Shown piece by piece: positions 42,643 through 50,378 of a DNA stretch of 54,875 bases. Origin of the DNA: a virus; IMG/VR virus record IMGVR_UViG_3300009537_000013, positions 1 through 54,875 of that record; one strand, 5' to 3'. The translations under genes were made by a program, and so were the position numbers. Numbering within the stretch: the first letter of the stretch is position 1; the number at the start of each line of letters is the position of its first letter. The notes beneath the pieces are model-generated. The model saw nothing but the letters and a program-made list of their open reading frames with translations. It did no database searches and was not told the origin of the DNA.

Positions 42643-42864
42643 TCAACCCCACTCGCTGTAACGCAGGCGCTCCACGAAGTGCTCCGGCGCGTTCCCCGCC
42701 TCGCCCATCTCACGAAGCTCCTCAACGGTCAGCCTGGCGCAGATCTCCCTACGGATCGTCCACACGCTGTAAGAGCCAACCGGATCGCCCCTGCCGGTCA
42801 GCCACCACTCTGTCCCCTCGCCTGTATCACGGGCCTCCAGAAGAAGCCCCTCCGGTGACGGCAA
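42643..42864 (-). CDS. Small hypothetical protein
   Basis: The 73-residue frame starts at TTG 42864, with no ATG nearby. It reads WWLTGRGDPVGSYSVWTIRR and then a helix (LTVEELREMGEAGNAPEHF). The opening beta part loosely resembles that of its downstream neighbour. The weak start lowers confidence. Confidence 0.5.
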   Translation of the reverse strand: MPSPEGLLLEARDTGEGTEWWLTGRGDPVGSYSVWTIRREICARLTVEELREMGEAGNAPEHFVERLRYSEWG

Positions 42865-42873
42865 CTGTCCGGC

Positions 42874-43203
42874 TCAGATCTCGAAGTGGTTGATCCACGG
42901 AGGATCCCCGGGCCCGGGCTCATACTCGATCAAGCCCTCCCGGACGAACACCTTCGTCTTGCCGTCCCAGTTCAGCACAAAGTCTGGGTCTACCTCGAAC
43001 ACGCCCATCACGAACTTCGCGTGCTCCTCGGATAGATCCTCGAACGCAGCCTGGTAGCCGCGAGCCACGCGCATCGCGTCATGCGTCGTCGTGCGCCACT
43101 TCCCTAGCTCGCGCCACATCGCGACACCCGCACCGATAGCCAGTCCGGCCGCTATCCCCAACATGATCTCCGTTCCCTCCATCGGGCTCTCCCTCCCGGT
43201 CAT
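42874..43203 (-). CDS. Small protein with one N-terminal membrane segment
   Basis: The 109-residue product starts at ATG 43203, overlapping the terminase stop (ATGA); ATG 43182 with GGGAGG upstream is an alternative. A hydrophobic segment (IMLGIAAGLAIGAGVAMW) is followed by a soluble helical domain. It is probably membrane-anchored with the C-terminus in the cytosol. No family is recognised. Confidence 0.65.
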   Translation of the reverse strand: MTGRESPMEGTEIMLGIAAGLAIGAGVAMWRELGKWRTTTHDAMRVARGYQAAFEDLSEEHAKFVMGVFEVDPDFVLNWDGKTKVFVREGLIEYEPGPGDPPWINHFEI

Positions 43204-44606
43204 AGCCTCACGGCCGGCGGAGCGAACACACGCGCCTTCGTGGTCTGCTTCCGCCTAAGCCAGTTCATCGCCTGACTCCACGCATCCACCTGATCGTCGT
43301 GGGAATCATGCGTGCTGTCAACCCGAAACATCGCGCATTCCACGACAAACGAAACCGTGCCTGCTGGAGAGCGCTGCTCGTCCACTCCGCCGGCCGGATC
43401 GGCATAGCCGGGAAGCCAGCAGTTCCCAGACTCCAGATCCCCAGATGCGGCGAACGCCCGCATCCCCTTCGAGCCAAGCGGGCCCGGGTTCACGTCATGT
43501 ACCCCGGTTATCTCGCGCTTCAGATCCACGGCAAGGTCTGAGCCGTAGCCGCCCTTCTCCACCAGCACTGAGATCTTCGCTTGCGGCCACACTGAGCGGG
43601 CCCAGTTCCACTGTTCGATTACAAGCCGGCGAGACGTGCTGTAGTTGAAGTGACCGTGAACGGAGGCGAGCAGGTAGCGATCCGACTTGTGCACGCCCCA
43701 TAGCTGGCCGGCCACGAAGTCTGAACTCTCCTTGTCCTTCTGCGGGAGATCCCACGAAGAAATCAGTTGCGTGAATGCCGGCAGCCGGCGCGAGAACTGC
43801 TGATCGGTCTCCTCGATTCCCTGCGGCTCATAGAGCTTCCACCACTCGGCACGCAGAACGTCTCCTTCGAGATTCGGGATCCACAGCCCCTCTAGCTCTT
43901 GCTTCCCGAGCGTCGTCCCTTCATACCGCTCCTTCAGTTCGGCGACGATCCCCGGCGCGAGGTTCTCGATGTTGTCCTCCATCCTCATATGCGACTTCGG
44001 GATGGTCTCGCTCTCTACAAGCCGGCGGACGAGACCGTGGCCCATCTTCGGCGTTCCTGTAGCCACGATCTTTCCCGGGCTCATCCGCACAGCGAACGCA
44101 ACAGACTCATCCCAGGATCGCTGCCATTGAACCCACAGCCCCACTTCATCGCACCATGCGCCACGCAGGTTCTTCCCCTGCACTCGAAGCGCCCCGTCGT
44201 CTGCGCCGTCGAGAAAGATCCTGGAGCCGTCTACCGTCGTGATCTCACCGATCGAGCGGTTCCACTGGCCCACCATCCCATCGAGGGCCTCCAGGATCCC
44301 CGAGGGGCCCTCTACGCACACGTCTCGCGCATCCCCATAGGTGGGAGCCACGATCGCCCAATCGCCCGGAGGATGCGTCTGAATCCACCCTGCGAGCGTC
44401 TCCGAACCCGTGCGTGTCTTTCCCGAGCCTCGCCCTCCCTGGAGATACCAGATGCGATGCTCGTCGTCTGCGGGCTCTAGCTGTTCTGGTCTCGCGAGCC
44501 TCTGCCAGCGCTCACCGTGAAGCTGTCTAAGCGTTCTGAGCTTCTCTTCGAGCGGCCAGTTCGTCCACGCCGGCTCGCTCGTCGGCGATCTCCGCTGCTC
44601 GCTCAT
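43200..44606 (-). CDS. Terminase large subunit
   Basis: The 468-residue enzyme has the start ATG 44606, the last possible before the ATPase; it overlaps the small-subunit gene by 80 nt. ATPase: Walker A GGRGSGKT at 57-64, Walker B GAWCDEV at 149-155, coupling motif VATGTPK near 181. Nuclease: SWDLPQKDKESSDFVAG, an acidic LVEKGGYGSDLAVD, and DDQVDAWSQA near the C-terminus. It packages DNA into the prohead and cuts it. Confidence 0.93.
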   Translation of the reverse strand: MSEQRRSPTSEPAWTNWPLEEKLRTLRQLHGERWQRLARPEQLEPADDEHRIWYLQGGRGSGKTRTGSETLAGWIQTHPPGDWAIVAPTYGDARDVCVEGPSGILEALDGMVGQWNRSIGEITTVDGSRIFLDGADDGALRVQGKNLRGAWCDEVGLWVQWQRSWDESVAFAVRMSPGKIVATGTPKMGHGLVRRLVESETIPKSHMRMEDNIENLAPGIVAELKERYEGTTLGKQELEGLWIPNLEGDVLRAEWWKLYEPQGIEETDQQFSRRLPAFTQLISSWDLPQKDKESSDFVAGQLWGVHKSDRYLLASVHGHFNYSTSRRLVIEQWNWARSVWPQAKISVLVEKGGYGSDLAVDLKREITGVHDVNPGPLGSKGMRAFAASGDLESGNCWLPGYADPAGGVDEQRSPAGTVSFVVECAMFRVDSTHDSHDDQVDAWSQAMNWLRRKQTTKARVFAPPAVRL

Positions 44607-44910
44607 CGATGAGCTTCCCGATTGCACGGTCGATGTCACTTAGCTCCAGTGGGTCGCCATCCTCGATCGGCGCGAACGCAGGAGCCTTGCCCCATCCTCG
44701 ATCGAATAGCTCCTGGATCGCACGGATCCTATCAGCGGACTTCTCGCTCTCGTCCAGCGCGATCGCAGACAGCGCCTCCACGAGCTTCTCAGGTTCCTTC
44801 AGGTTGTCCCGGACGATCTTCGAAATGCCCCGTCCGGAGCCCTTCGGCCGGCCCTTCGGGTTTCCGCTCTGCCCGGGCTTGAAGAGATGCGCTTGTGATC
44901 TGCTCGCCAC
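44527..44910 (-). CDS. Probable small terminase subunit (DUF5681-type)
   Basis: The 127-residue protein starts at GTG 44910. It opens with the DUF5681 signature FKPGQSGNPKGRPKGSG, then helices (KIVRDNLKEPEKLVEALSAI, RIRAIQELFDRGWGKAP). This family commonly precedes large terminase genes and probably binds the packaging site. It is directly upstream of the large subunit here. Confidence 0.78.
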   Translation of the reverse strand: MASRSQAHLFKPGQSGNPKGRPKGSGRGISKIVRDNLKEPEKLVEALSAIALDESEKSADRIRAIQELFDRGWGKAPAFAPIEDGDPLELSDIDRAIGKLIDERAAEIADERAGVDELAARREAQNA

Positions 44911-45232
44911 TGTTCTCGTCCTGTTCGTTCAGTCGCTCGACTGTGAGAATCGTAACAGGGGGATCAGAAGAGAGGATCGTTTCTCCGCCCCCTTCGATGG
45001 CGCGGAGAGCGGCGCGGGCGTTCACTATCGCCACCACGAGACGATCCAAGTCCCATAGGCGAAACTCTCCGTCTCCTGCATCCTCGGCCCATAGGTCGTA
45101 TTCGTGGACGATTGGTTTCAGCGCCTCCCGCAGCCGGTCGCGCTCGGCTTCGAGTTCCGCGATGCGGCCCTCAAGCCGGTCGATGGTATTCCAGCGCATC
45201 GTTTCGTTGTCAGCGGTTCCAGCGTCACTCAT
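44789..45232 (-). CDS. Coiled-coil protein overlapping the small terminase gene
   Basis: The start at ATG 45232 (MSDAGTADNETMRWNT) lies in an 8-nt overlap with the upstream gene; ATG 45259 is an alternative. The 147-residue product has a clear coiled coil (RLEGRIAELEAERDRLREAL). The last 40 residues lie inside the small-terminase gene in another frame (122-nt overlap), which is unusual and suggests a lost stop codon. Confidence 0.6.
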   Translation of the reverse strand: MSDAGTADNETMRWNTIDRLEGRIAELEAERDRLREALKPIVHEYDLWAEDAGDGEFRLWDLDRLVVAIVNARAALRAIEGGGETILSSDPPVTILTVERLNEQDENSGEQITSASLQARAERKPEGPAEGLRTGHFEDRPGQPEGT

Positions 45233-45419
45233 CGCCGTCCCCTTCGGAGGCTCGCTCATAGGAGACCGAGATGTGGGTCGCCAGCGTGCGAATCTCCTCA
45301 GCGAGCGGCCGGTTCCCGCCCATCTCGATCCCACTGGCCACGATCCGTGCGACGAGCAGGAGGATGGCGATGACCGTTCTCTCACGCCACGTCATCGGCC
45401 TGCGCAGCCCGTCACTCAT
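45225..45419 (-). CDS. Small single-pass membrane protein
   Basis: The 64-residue protein starts at ATG 45419 (MSDGLRRPMTWRERT). A hydrophobic segment (VIAILLLVARIVASGI) is followed by a helical acidic C-terminus. It overlaps both neighbours by 8 nt. It lies within the coiled-coil paralogue block but is not itself a member. Confidence 0.62.
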   Translation of the reverse strand: MSDGLRRPMTWRERTVIAILLLVARIVASGIEMGGNRPLAEEIRTLATHISVSYERASEGDGDE

Positions 45420-45726
45420 CGCTGCCCCCTTCGGAGGCGCGGAGAAGGTGAAGCACGTCTCGGTCTATCTGCGCGGTGACGTAATCGAGGCGCGGGTCGT
45501 CTAGGTCAATGCTGATGCCTTCCCGTAGCCGCTCAACCTCGGCCTCGGCCTGATTAGCCCGCGCCCACTCCTTGAGCGCGTCTTCCGAGCGAGAGGAGAA
45601 GTCCGCCTCCGCTTCCGCCAGCCTGCGGGCGAGTTCATAGACGGATTCCTCGACCGAGCGTCTATGCCGTGGCGACCCTGCCAGGAGGGTCTCCACTAGC
45701 TCCTCGTTGCTGCGCGGGTCAGTCAC
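45412..45726 (-). CDS. Coiled-coil protein, tandem paralogue family (copy 1)
   Basis: The start at GTG 45726 (TDPRSNEELVETLLAGSPRH) overlaps the upstream stop (GTGA). The 104-residue product shares the opening TDPRSNEEL and the repeated unit ELARRLAEAEAD with its two upstream neighbours. The C-terminal part differs (DLDDPRLDYVTAQIDRDV). Function unknown; duplicated in place. Confidence 0.65.
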   Translation of the reverse strand: MTDPRSNEELVETLLAGSPRHRRSVEESVYELARRLAEAEADFSSRSEDALKEWARANQAEAEVERLREGISIDLDDPRLDYVTAQIDRDVLHLLRASEGGSDE

Positions 45727-46007
45727 GGCTTCTCCCCCAGGGCTTCGCGGGCTACTCTGGCCAGCTCGTCGCGCTCCCGCTTGGCCCACTTCTCGCTGTC
45801 GAGCGCATCGTCTAGTCTCCGTTGCAGCCGCTCAACCTCGGCCTCCGCCTCCGCCAGCCAGCGGGCCAGATCCTCAATCACGGCCTCTGCCCGTTCCAGC
45901 CTGCGGGCGAGTTCGTCCAGGGCGGCTCGCTCTGCGGCGTAGTTCACGCCAGGGAGCACGGCGCGGATAACTTGGTCTAGCTCCTCGTTTCTGCGCTGGT
46001 CAGTCAC
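45723..46007 (-). CDS. Coiled-coil protein, tandem paralogue family (copy 2)
   Basis: The start at GTG 46007 (TDQRRNEELDQVIRAVLPG) overlaps the upstream stop. The 94-residue product is almost entirely coiled coil (ELARRLERAEAVIEDLARWL, AEAEVERLQRRLDDALDSEK). It shares its opening and heptads with the flanking copies. Confidence 0.65.
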   Translation of the reverse strand: MTDQRRNEELDQVIRAVLPGVNYAAERAALDELARRLERAEAVIEDLARWLAEAEAEVERLQRRLDDALDSEKWAKRERDELARVAREALGEKP

Positions 46008-46494
46008 GGTCGTCCTCCCCGAAATCGAACCGGTCGAGTGCGTCATCGAGAACGGCTGCTTGTTCGATCGATAGCGCCCCCGACTCGGCTACTAGCCGCG
46101 CTGCTTCCAGCACGTCGAGCAGGGCGAGCACGACTCCTTCCGGATCTTCAAATCCATAAACCAAGTCGTGCGAACTGCGCCGTAGTTCGTTGACGTTGAT
46201 CCGGTCGCTCTGAGCTTCTTGCCTTGTGCGCCGGTGTGGGATGGGCTCAGGAGTGAGCGGGTTGGGGTCGATGAAGTAGCGGGTCAGAAGCTCCCGCAGC
46301 CGCGCAACGTCGGCCTCGGCTTCCGCAGCCCGAACCCCGAGACGTTCCGCCTCATCATCGAAGAGGTCGGCGTTGCTCTCCGCCTCCGCCAGCCTGCGGG
46401 CAAGCTCCTCGATCGCGTCCACGCGGGGGGACTCGTCGTCTAGGCCGTGCAGGGCGTGGACTACCAGATCCTCGTTGCTGCGCGGGTCGGTCAT
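46000..46494 (-). CDS. Coiled-coil protein, tandem paralogue family (copy 3)
   Basis: The start at ATG 46494 (MTDPRSNEDLVVHALHGLD) overlaps the upstream stop (ATGA). The 164-residue product shares TDPRSNEDL and IEELARRLAEAESNAD with the other copies but has an extra C-terminal helical domain (DVLEAARLVAESGALSIEQA). It is the longest member. Confidence 0.65.
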   Translation of the reverse strand: MTDPRSNEDLVVHALHGLDDESPRVDAIEELARRLAEAESNADLFDDEAERLGVRAAEAEADVARLRELLTRYFIDPNPLTPEPIPHRRTRQEAQSDRINVNELRRSSHDLVYGFEDPEGVVLALLDVLEAARLVAESGALSIEQAAVLDDALDRFDFGEDDRD

Positions 46495-46799
46495 GCGTCC
46501 TCCCCGAGAGCGACGCGGGCCTCGGCCAACCTCCGCTCCAACTCAGGAATCGCGGCGGCCCTTTCCTTCGCGTGCTCTAACTGCGCTTCGTAAGCGCAGA
46601 CCCAGCACCACATCGGCGCCCAACCATGCGTAAAGGCGAGGGCGTCGCCCCACCTCACCTCGCCCTCTCGCTGCTCACAGTTGGGGCATTTACTCATCGC
46701 CGCCCCCTTCGCCCGCAGATCCGCGTCTACTGCTGCGGCGAACTTCCGGAGCGCGAGGGCGGCGGCATCGGATCGCTCGTTGCTGCGCGGGTAAGTCAC
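46491..46799 (-). CDS. Zinc-ribbon protein sharing the paralogue N-terminus (copy 4)
   Basis: The start is GTG 46799 (TYPRSNERSDAAALALRKF). The opening matches the tandem family, then the product diverges: MSKCPNCEQREGEVRWGD and MWCWVCAYEAQ form a Cys4 ribbon, followed by ELERRLAEARVALG as in the other copies. An internal ATG at MSKCPN may be the ancestral start. Function unknown. Confidence 0.6.
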   Translation of the reverse strand: MTYPRSNERSDAAALALRKFAAAVDADLRAKGAAMSKCPNCEQREGEVRWGDALAFTHGWAPMWCWVCAYEAQLEHAKERAAAIPELERRLAEARVALGEDA

Positions 46800-46832
46800 G
46801 GTCAGCCTCAGCGCTCACGAAATCCTCGAACG

Positions 46833-47120
46833 TCACTCGTCCTCCTCCGCTCGCCTAAGAGCATCCTGCACAGCATGACGGAAGATCTCCCCATAGTAGG
46901 AGACGAAGCCGTTCACGATCCAGTCCGGCAAAGGGACGCCATCATGGGCCCCGTCAATATGGAGGAACACGCGCTCCCCGTCCGGCTTAATCACATCGGC
47001 GAGCACCACGTAGCCGAGCACGATCCCGCCCTCGCCATCTCCCTCCTCCTCGGAGAGCGCGTCCCAGTAGTCGCCTATCTGATCGACAAGCGCCTTCCTC
47101 TGTTCCTCCAGATCAGCCAT
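46833..47120 (-). CDS. Small acidic hypothetical protein
   Basis: The 95-residue protein starts at ATG 47120, overlapping the previous stop. It is acidic (DALSEEEGDGEGG), with a beta region (VLGYVVLADVIKPDGERVFL) and a helical C-terminus (IFRHAVQDALRRAEEDE). The layout resembles small phage proteins that bind a partner. No family is recognised. Confidence 0.65.
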   Translation of the reverse strand: MADLEEQRKALVDQIGDYWDALSEEEGDGEGGIVLGYVVLADVIKPDGERVFLHIDGAHDGVPLPDWIVNGFVSYYGEIFRHAVQDALRRAEEDE

Positions 47121-47377
47121 TACTCGAACGTGAGCCGCTCGATCGTCATGGGCTTAGCGACTTTCGGCCTCCACGAGCGCTTCGGGACAGCCACGTACTG
47201 CGCGCAGCTATCGTCCTTCTTCCGCCCCTCAGTGAGCACGTGATTCTTTGAGCCCTCGAACTCCCCGAGCACGTCCCAGAGCCCCTCGGAGTTAAGCCCG
47301 AGCACCACGTACCTCGTCGGCTTCTTCTGCTTTTTCTCCGGCTCCTGTATGGCCGGCTCCTGCTCTGCGACTGTCAT
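47120..47377 (-). CDS. Small hypothetical protein
   Basis: The 85-residue protein starts at ATG 47377 after AAAGGAGG. It has a charged N-terminus (EQEPAIQEPEKKQKKPTRY), then a beta-rich domain (VVLGLNSEGLWDVLGEFEGS, QYVAVPKRSWRPK). No family is recognised. Confidence 0.65.
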   Translation of the reverse strand: MTVAEQEPAIQEPEKKQKKPTRYVVLGLNSEGLWDVLGEFEGSKNHVLTEGRKKDDSCAQYVAVPKRSWRPKVAKPMTIERLTFE

Positions 47378-47594
47378 CAGTCGCCTCCTTTCGTCGTCTC
47401 GCGTCCCAGATCGAACCGTCTCCGGCCACTCGCACTGCTGGCTTCCAGGGCCAATCGTGCGTAACGTCTAGACAGGATTCGCATACTCGCAATATCCCCA
47501 GATCGTCTAGATAGCCTCGCCGGCTGGCGACCGGGTGATAGCAAATGAACGTCTGCGGGAACGTTTCCCACCATCTCAGAACGGACTCCCCCAT
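47292..47594 (-). CDS. Small Cys-containing hypothetical protein with long overlap
   Basis: The start at ATG 47594 (MGESVLRWWETFPQTFICYH) is supported by overlap with the small membrane-protein gene upstream. The product has CYHPVASRRGYLDDLGILRV and CESCLDVTHDW, a plausible zinc site. The last 28 codons overlap the next gene by 86 nt and look non-native, so the true stop may have been lost. Confidence 0.5.
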   Translation of the reverse strand: MGESVLRWWETFPQTFICYHPVASRRGYLDDLGILRVCESCLDVTHDWPWKPAVRVAGDGSIWDARRRKEATDDSRRAGAGHTGAGEKAEEADEVRGARA

Positions 47595-47749
47595 TCGGCG
47601 ACCGCGTAGCACAGCCAGAACACACCCCACACGATCAGGAAGAGGCGCGCAGACTCGCCGATGATCTTCGCGATCTTCACCGGCCGATCCGACAATGGCT
47701 CAGCCGGCTCCCAGCACTGCTTCTCCTGATTCCACTGCTGCTCGGGCAT
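47576..47749 (-). CDS. Small membrane protein
   Basis: The 57-residue frame starts at ATG 47749, 4 nt after the previous stop. It has a polar N-terminus (MPEQQWNQEKQCWEPAEPL) and one strong membrane helix (ARLFLIVWGVFWLCYAVAEW). Spacing and composition support a real gene. Confidence 0.62.
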   Translation of the reverse strand: MPEQQWNQEKQCWEPAEPLSDRPVKIAKIIGESARLFLIVWGVFWLCYAVAEWGSPF

Positions 47750-47753
47750 TCAA

Positions 47754-48215
47754 TCACGCCCTCCCGATTGACACTGACGGACGGCCCTCGAACTCTTGAC
47801 GTGCCCGATCGATGATCGCTGCATACTCAGGGTTAGCCGATGCGATCTGGCGGGCCTCGCGCCCGTCCACGCGCTGCTCGACAGTCTCCTTCACAAGAGC
47901 ATTCCAGCGATCCTCCGGCAGCCCTGCGTCACGCAGCTTCGCTAGCTCATCGAAGTCCCAGACGATCTCCTTCCTCATGCTCACACGCGCGGCACGATCA
48001 CCGGCCAGCGCCAGAGTCTTAGTGCCCCGACGCTGCGACTCCTCCACGATCGCGCGAGTCAGGATCGACTTCGCCTCTCGAACGACTAACTCATGCTGGC
48101 GTAACGCATCGAGAGCGAGCGCGCACTGCTCAGGATTGTCGAGCGAAACGATCTCTCCTGTGCCGGGAATCGCTAGCTCTGTGTGCTCCTCGATCACTGT
48201 GACTTCTTCAGTCAT
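47754..48215 (-). CDS. Hypothetical protein of the replication region
   Basis: The start at ATG 48215 (MTEEVTVIEEHTELAIPG) is supported by GGAGGAG just upstream; the longer frame to 48422 overlaps the primase. The 153-residue product is mainly helical (ALALDALRQHELVVREAKSI, EESQRRGTKTLALAGDRAAR). Proteins of this type occur near recombination genes in actinophages, but no function can be read from the sequence. Confidence 0.65.
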   Translation of the reverse strand: MTEEVTVIEEHTELAIPGTGEIVSLDNPEQCALALDALRQHELVVREAKSILTRAIVEESQRRGTKTLALAGDRAARVSMRKEIVWDFDELAKLRDAGLPEDRWNALVKETVEQRVDGREARQIASANPEYAAIIDRARQEFEGRPSVSIGRA

Positions 48216-48303
48216 GCTCTCCTCCGATCCTGCCTGGGCCCCGGCCTGACAGGGGAACCTCCGAGGGGGTGGAGGTAGGGCCAGCACCGGAGCCCAGACA
48301 TCT

Positions 48304-49491
48304 TCAGTCCCACGACCACTTCTCTCCCGAGGGAACAGCATCCCCGCTCTCCCTGATGGGAGAGGGAGTCGCAGGAACACTGACCCCGCCACGGCCAACA
48401 GGGGAGCCGCCGGTAACGGCATCTTCCCTCGGAAGCTCTCCAGTCCTCACGAACTTGTGATAGCCGACGAGCAGCCGGCGAGACTCCTCCGCCTCGTCCG
48501 CTCCTCGCCTCTGAGCATCGACAGCAGCCACGAGAAGATCCCGGGCCCGTCGTCTCTCGTCGCTCGACTTGAACGGCCTCGCCCAATCGCCGACATCGAG
48601 CCCAGCCGTGGAATGCGGCAGCAGATCCAGCAGAGTGATCGAGACACCGCCGATCTCTTTCTCCAGATCGAACCCCACGGTAGTCATCAGCGTTCGGCCA
48701 GCGAGATCAGCGTCAGGGATCAGCACAAGGCGCTTCTGAACGAACCTACGGGCCCACGAGGGATGCCAGCCGTTACCCCGGAACCTTCCCGGCGTAGCCG
48801 TGCTCCCTGACGAGCCAGACACGGAACCGGGCAGCGCCACAGCAGGCAAGCCCAGCGACCAAAGCGACAGCGCTGTTCCCTCGCCCTCCACCACGAACAG
48901 GAACCGTGCGCGATACTCCGTGCTCACCGTTTCCGGAGGGGGCCACGGCAAGCGCGGCCGGCCCGGAGACTGAAGCATCTTCCAGCGCCCCCCGGCGAAC
49001 GGATCATAACGAAGCACGTCGTTCAGTTCGCCCTCCTTGTCGAAGCTCGGGAGAGTCAAACGCTTCTCCGTCTCGTCCCAGCCGACTCCGAGCAGGGCCA
49101 GCGCCTCGCTCGTCCAGCCCCGCTTCTCGTGTAGACGCTCCAGAACTCCGGTCTCGCTCTGCAACTTCTCTGCTGCCATTGTCGCCTCAATCGCGACAGA
49201 CCTTCTCCGCTCGGCGTTCCACGGACGCTTCTTCGCCTCACGTGAAGTCTTGCGATCCCAGAAGAGATCGTTCCATGTGAGATCAATCGCGGCCAGCACA
49301 GCCTTGGTCGTGCAGCCAGCGTGGCAGTACACCACGATCCCTGTATCTCCAGCCCGAACCGCGAGGCTCGGAGAACTGTCCTCATGCGCAGGACAGCTAG
49401 CGAGATACTGGCCCGCCACCTTACGGACGTTCTCTAGCCGGCTCAGTACCTCGCTGAGCTTGTCGATCGCGGGATCAGGAAGATCGGCCAC
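48304..49491 (-). CDS. DNA primase with zinc ribbon and Toprim domain
   Basis: The 395-residue protein has an N-terminal CHC2-like zinc ribbon: Cys33, His36 (CPAHED), Cys56 and Cys60 (CHAGC). A linker and a Toprim domain follow, with Glu202 (FVVEGEGTAL) and Asp260/Asp262 (VLIPDADLAGR). A DnaG-type priming core is short or reduced. No helicase domain follows, so unlike T7-type proteins it would need a separate helicase. It overlaps the SSB-like gene by one base. Confidence 0.8.
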   Translation of the reverse strand: MADLPDPAIDKLSEVLSRLENVRKVAGQYLASCPAHEDSSPSLAVRAGDTGIVVYCHAGCTTKAVLAAIDLTWNDLFWDRKTSREAKKRPWNAERRRSVAIEATMAAEKLQSETGVLERLHEKRGWTSEALALLGVGWDETEKRLTLPSFDKEGELNDVLRYDPFAGGRWKMLQSPGRPRLPWPPPETVSTEYRARFLFVVEGEGTALSLWSLGLPAVALPGSVSGSSGSTATPGRFRGNGWHPSWARRFVQKRLVLIPDADLAGRTLMTTVGFDLEKEIGGVSITLLDLLPHSTAGLDVGDWARPFKSSDERRRARDLLVAAVDAQRRGADEAEESRRLLVGYHKFVRTGELPREDAVTGGSPVGRGGVSVPATPSPIRESGDAVPSGEKWSWD

Positions 49492-49997
49492 TACTCGAAC
49501 GGAGCGTCATCGTCCGATGGAGCAGGGCGATCCTCATACGGCATCGGCGAACCATCCGGGTACGTGCGCGCGGACTCGATGTCAGGGCCCGACGCAACCG
49601 TGGCCGGCGCATCTCCCCAGTTGAAAGAGCCGCCCTCTCGCTCGGGCATGACGCCCGTGTAAGCGTAGTAGCTGTTCCCTCCGCCCTTCGGCTCCACGAC
49701 GCCCTCGAACTGAAGAACGATCTTCTCGCCGAAGTCTGGCTTCAGCTTGTGAACCAAGAGGTTATAGAGGAGCGTGCGGAATCCGTGGACTCGAACGCGC
49801 TTCCCGTCCTCCGTCTCGACAGTGATGATCGGATAGCGAGAGGGCCCGTCACCGCCGAAGCGATCGTTCTCTGCCCAGTCAAGATCCACGCACTTCCCGA
49901 CGAGCGGATTCGCGTTCATCTCAGTCTCTTCGTTCTCTACCTCTGTGAGATCCGGCCTCCACGTGAGCGGCGGCTGAATCGTCTGCTGCTCTGACAT
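49491..49997 (-). CDS. Single-stranded DNA-binding-like protein
   Basis: The 168-residue protein starts at ATG 49997 after AAGGAGAT. Residues about 30-125 form an OB-like beta domain (YPIITVETEDGKRVRVHGFR, KIVLQFEGVVEPKGGG). The C-terminal tail is disordered and ends acidic with Phe (PSDDDAPFE), similar to the tail by which bacterial SSB recruits partners. It is next to the primase. Confidence 0.72.
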   Translation of the reverse strand: MSEQQTIQPPLTWRPDLTEVENEETEMNANPLVGKCVDLDWAENDRFGGDGPSRYPIITVETEDGKRVRVHGFRTLLYNLLVHKLKPDFGEKIVLQFEGVVEPKGGGNSYYAYTGVMPEREGGSFNWGDAPATVASGPDIESARTYPDGSPMPYEDRPAPSDDDAPFE

Positions 49998-50036
49998 CGA
50001 CTTATCTCCTTCCGGTAGCGCAGCGGATAGAACGGA

Positions 50037-50378
50037 TCATGACGCTGTATCGGCTGCTTCGGTATCCCTCGTTCGAGGGTAATAACGATCGAGGTACCAC
50101 TGAAGCCCGAGGTTCTGCACGTACTCCACGACGGACGCAGGCAGATCCTCGAACCGGATCCTCGAACTCGCGAGCGTGTGCCTGATGTGGCTGCGCTCGC
50201 AGACAGCCACCCCCATCCGCGTGTCCCAGATCGCGTTGTCCAGCCCGCGCTTGCGGAGCGTCTGCTGGGTCACGACGTGATGTGCCTGTAGCGGGCCCTC
50301 GCAGCCCTCTGGGCTCTCATGGAGGATGCATCCGTGCAGACACACACGCCGCTTCCAATCGAGCGGAGAAACGATCAC
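50037..50378 (-). CDS. HNH endonuclease-like protein
   Basis: The 113-residue protein contains HNH-type elements: Cys pair (RRVCLHGC), QAHHVVTQQTL, a central Asn/Asp region (GLDNAIWDTRMGVAV) and CERSHIRHTL. The His-Asn-His arrangement fits a small metal-dependent nuclease. It overlaps the RuvC-like gene by ATGA, so a joint role in recombination or packaging is possible. Confidence 0.75.
   Translation of the reverse strand: MIVSPLDWKRRVCLHGCILHESPEGCEGPLQAHHVVTQQTLRKRGLDNAIWDTRMGVAVCERSHIRHTLASSRIRFEDLPASVVEYVQNLGLQWYLDRYYPRTRDTEAADTAS

Larger units (their letters stand above)
45700..46799. repeat. Repeated gene-start element in the coiled-coil paralogues
   Basis: A near-identical block of about 25 bases (core TCGTTGCTGCGCGGGT on the plus strand) recurs at four gene starts, ending near 45726, 46007, 46494 and 46799. 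A second shared block (core GCCAGCCTGCGGGC) lies inside three of the genes. DNA-level identity suggests recent duplication or gene conversion. Confidence 0.65.

Noticed and set aside
47377-47625. Alternative minus frame of 82 codons before the 47377 gene
   Set aside because: Arg/Ser-rich translation without structure; the overlapping frame with CYHP and CESC looks more protein-like.
49558-49567. CGGGTAC inside the SSB-like gene as another operator
   Set aside because: Only a half-site, without an inverted repeat, -10 box or start codon at the right distance.
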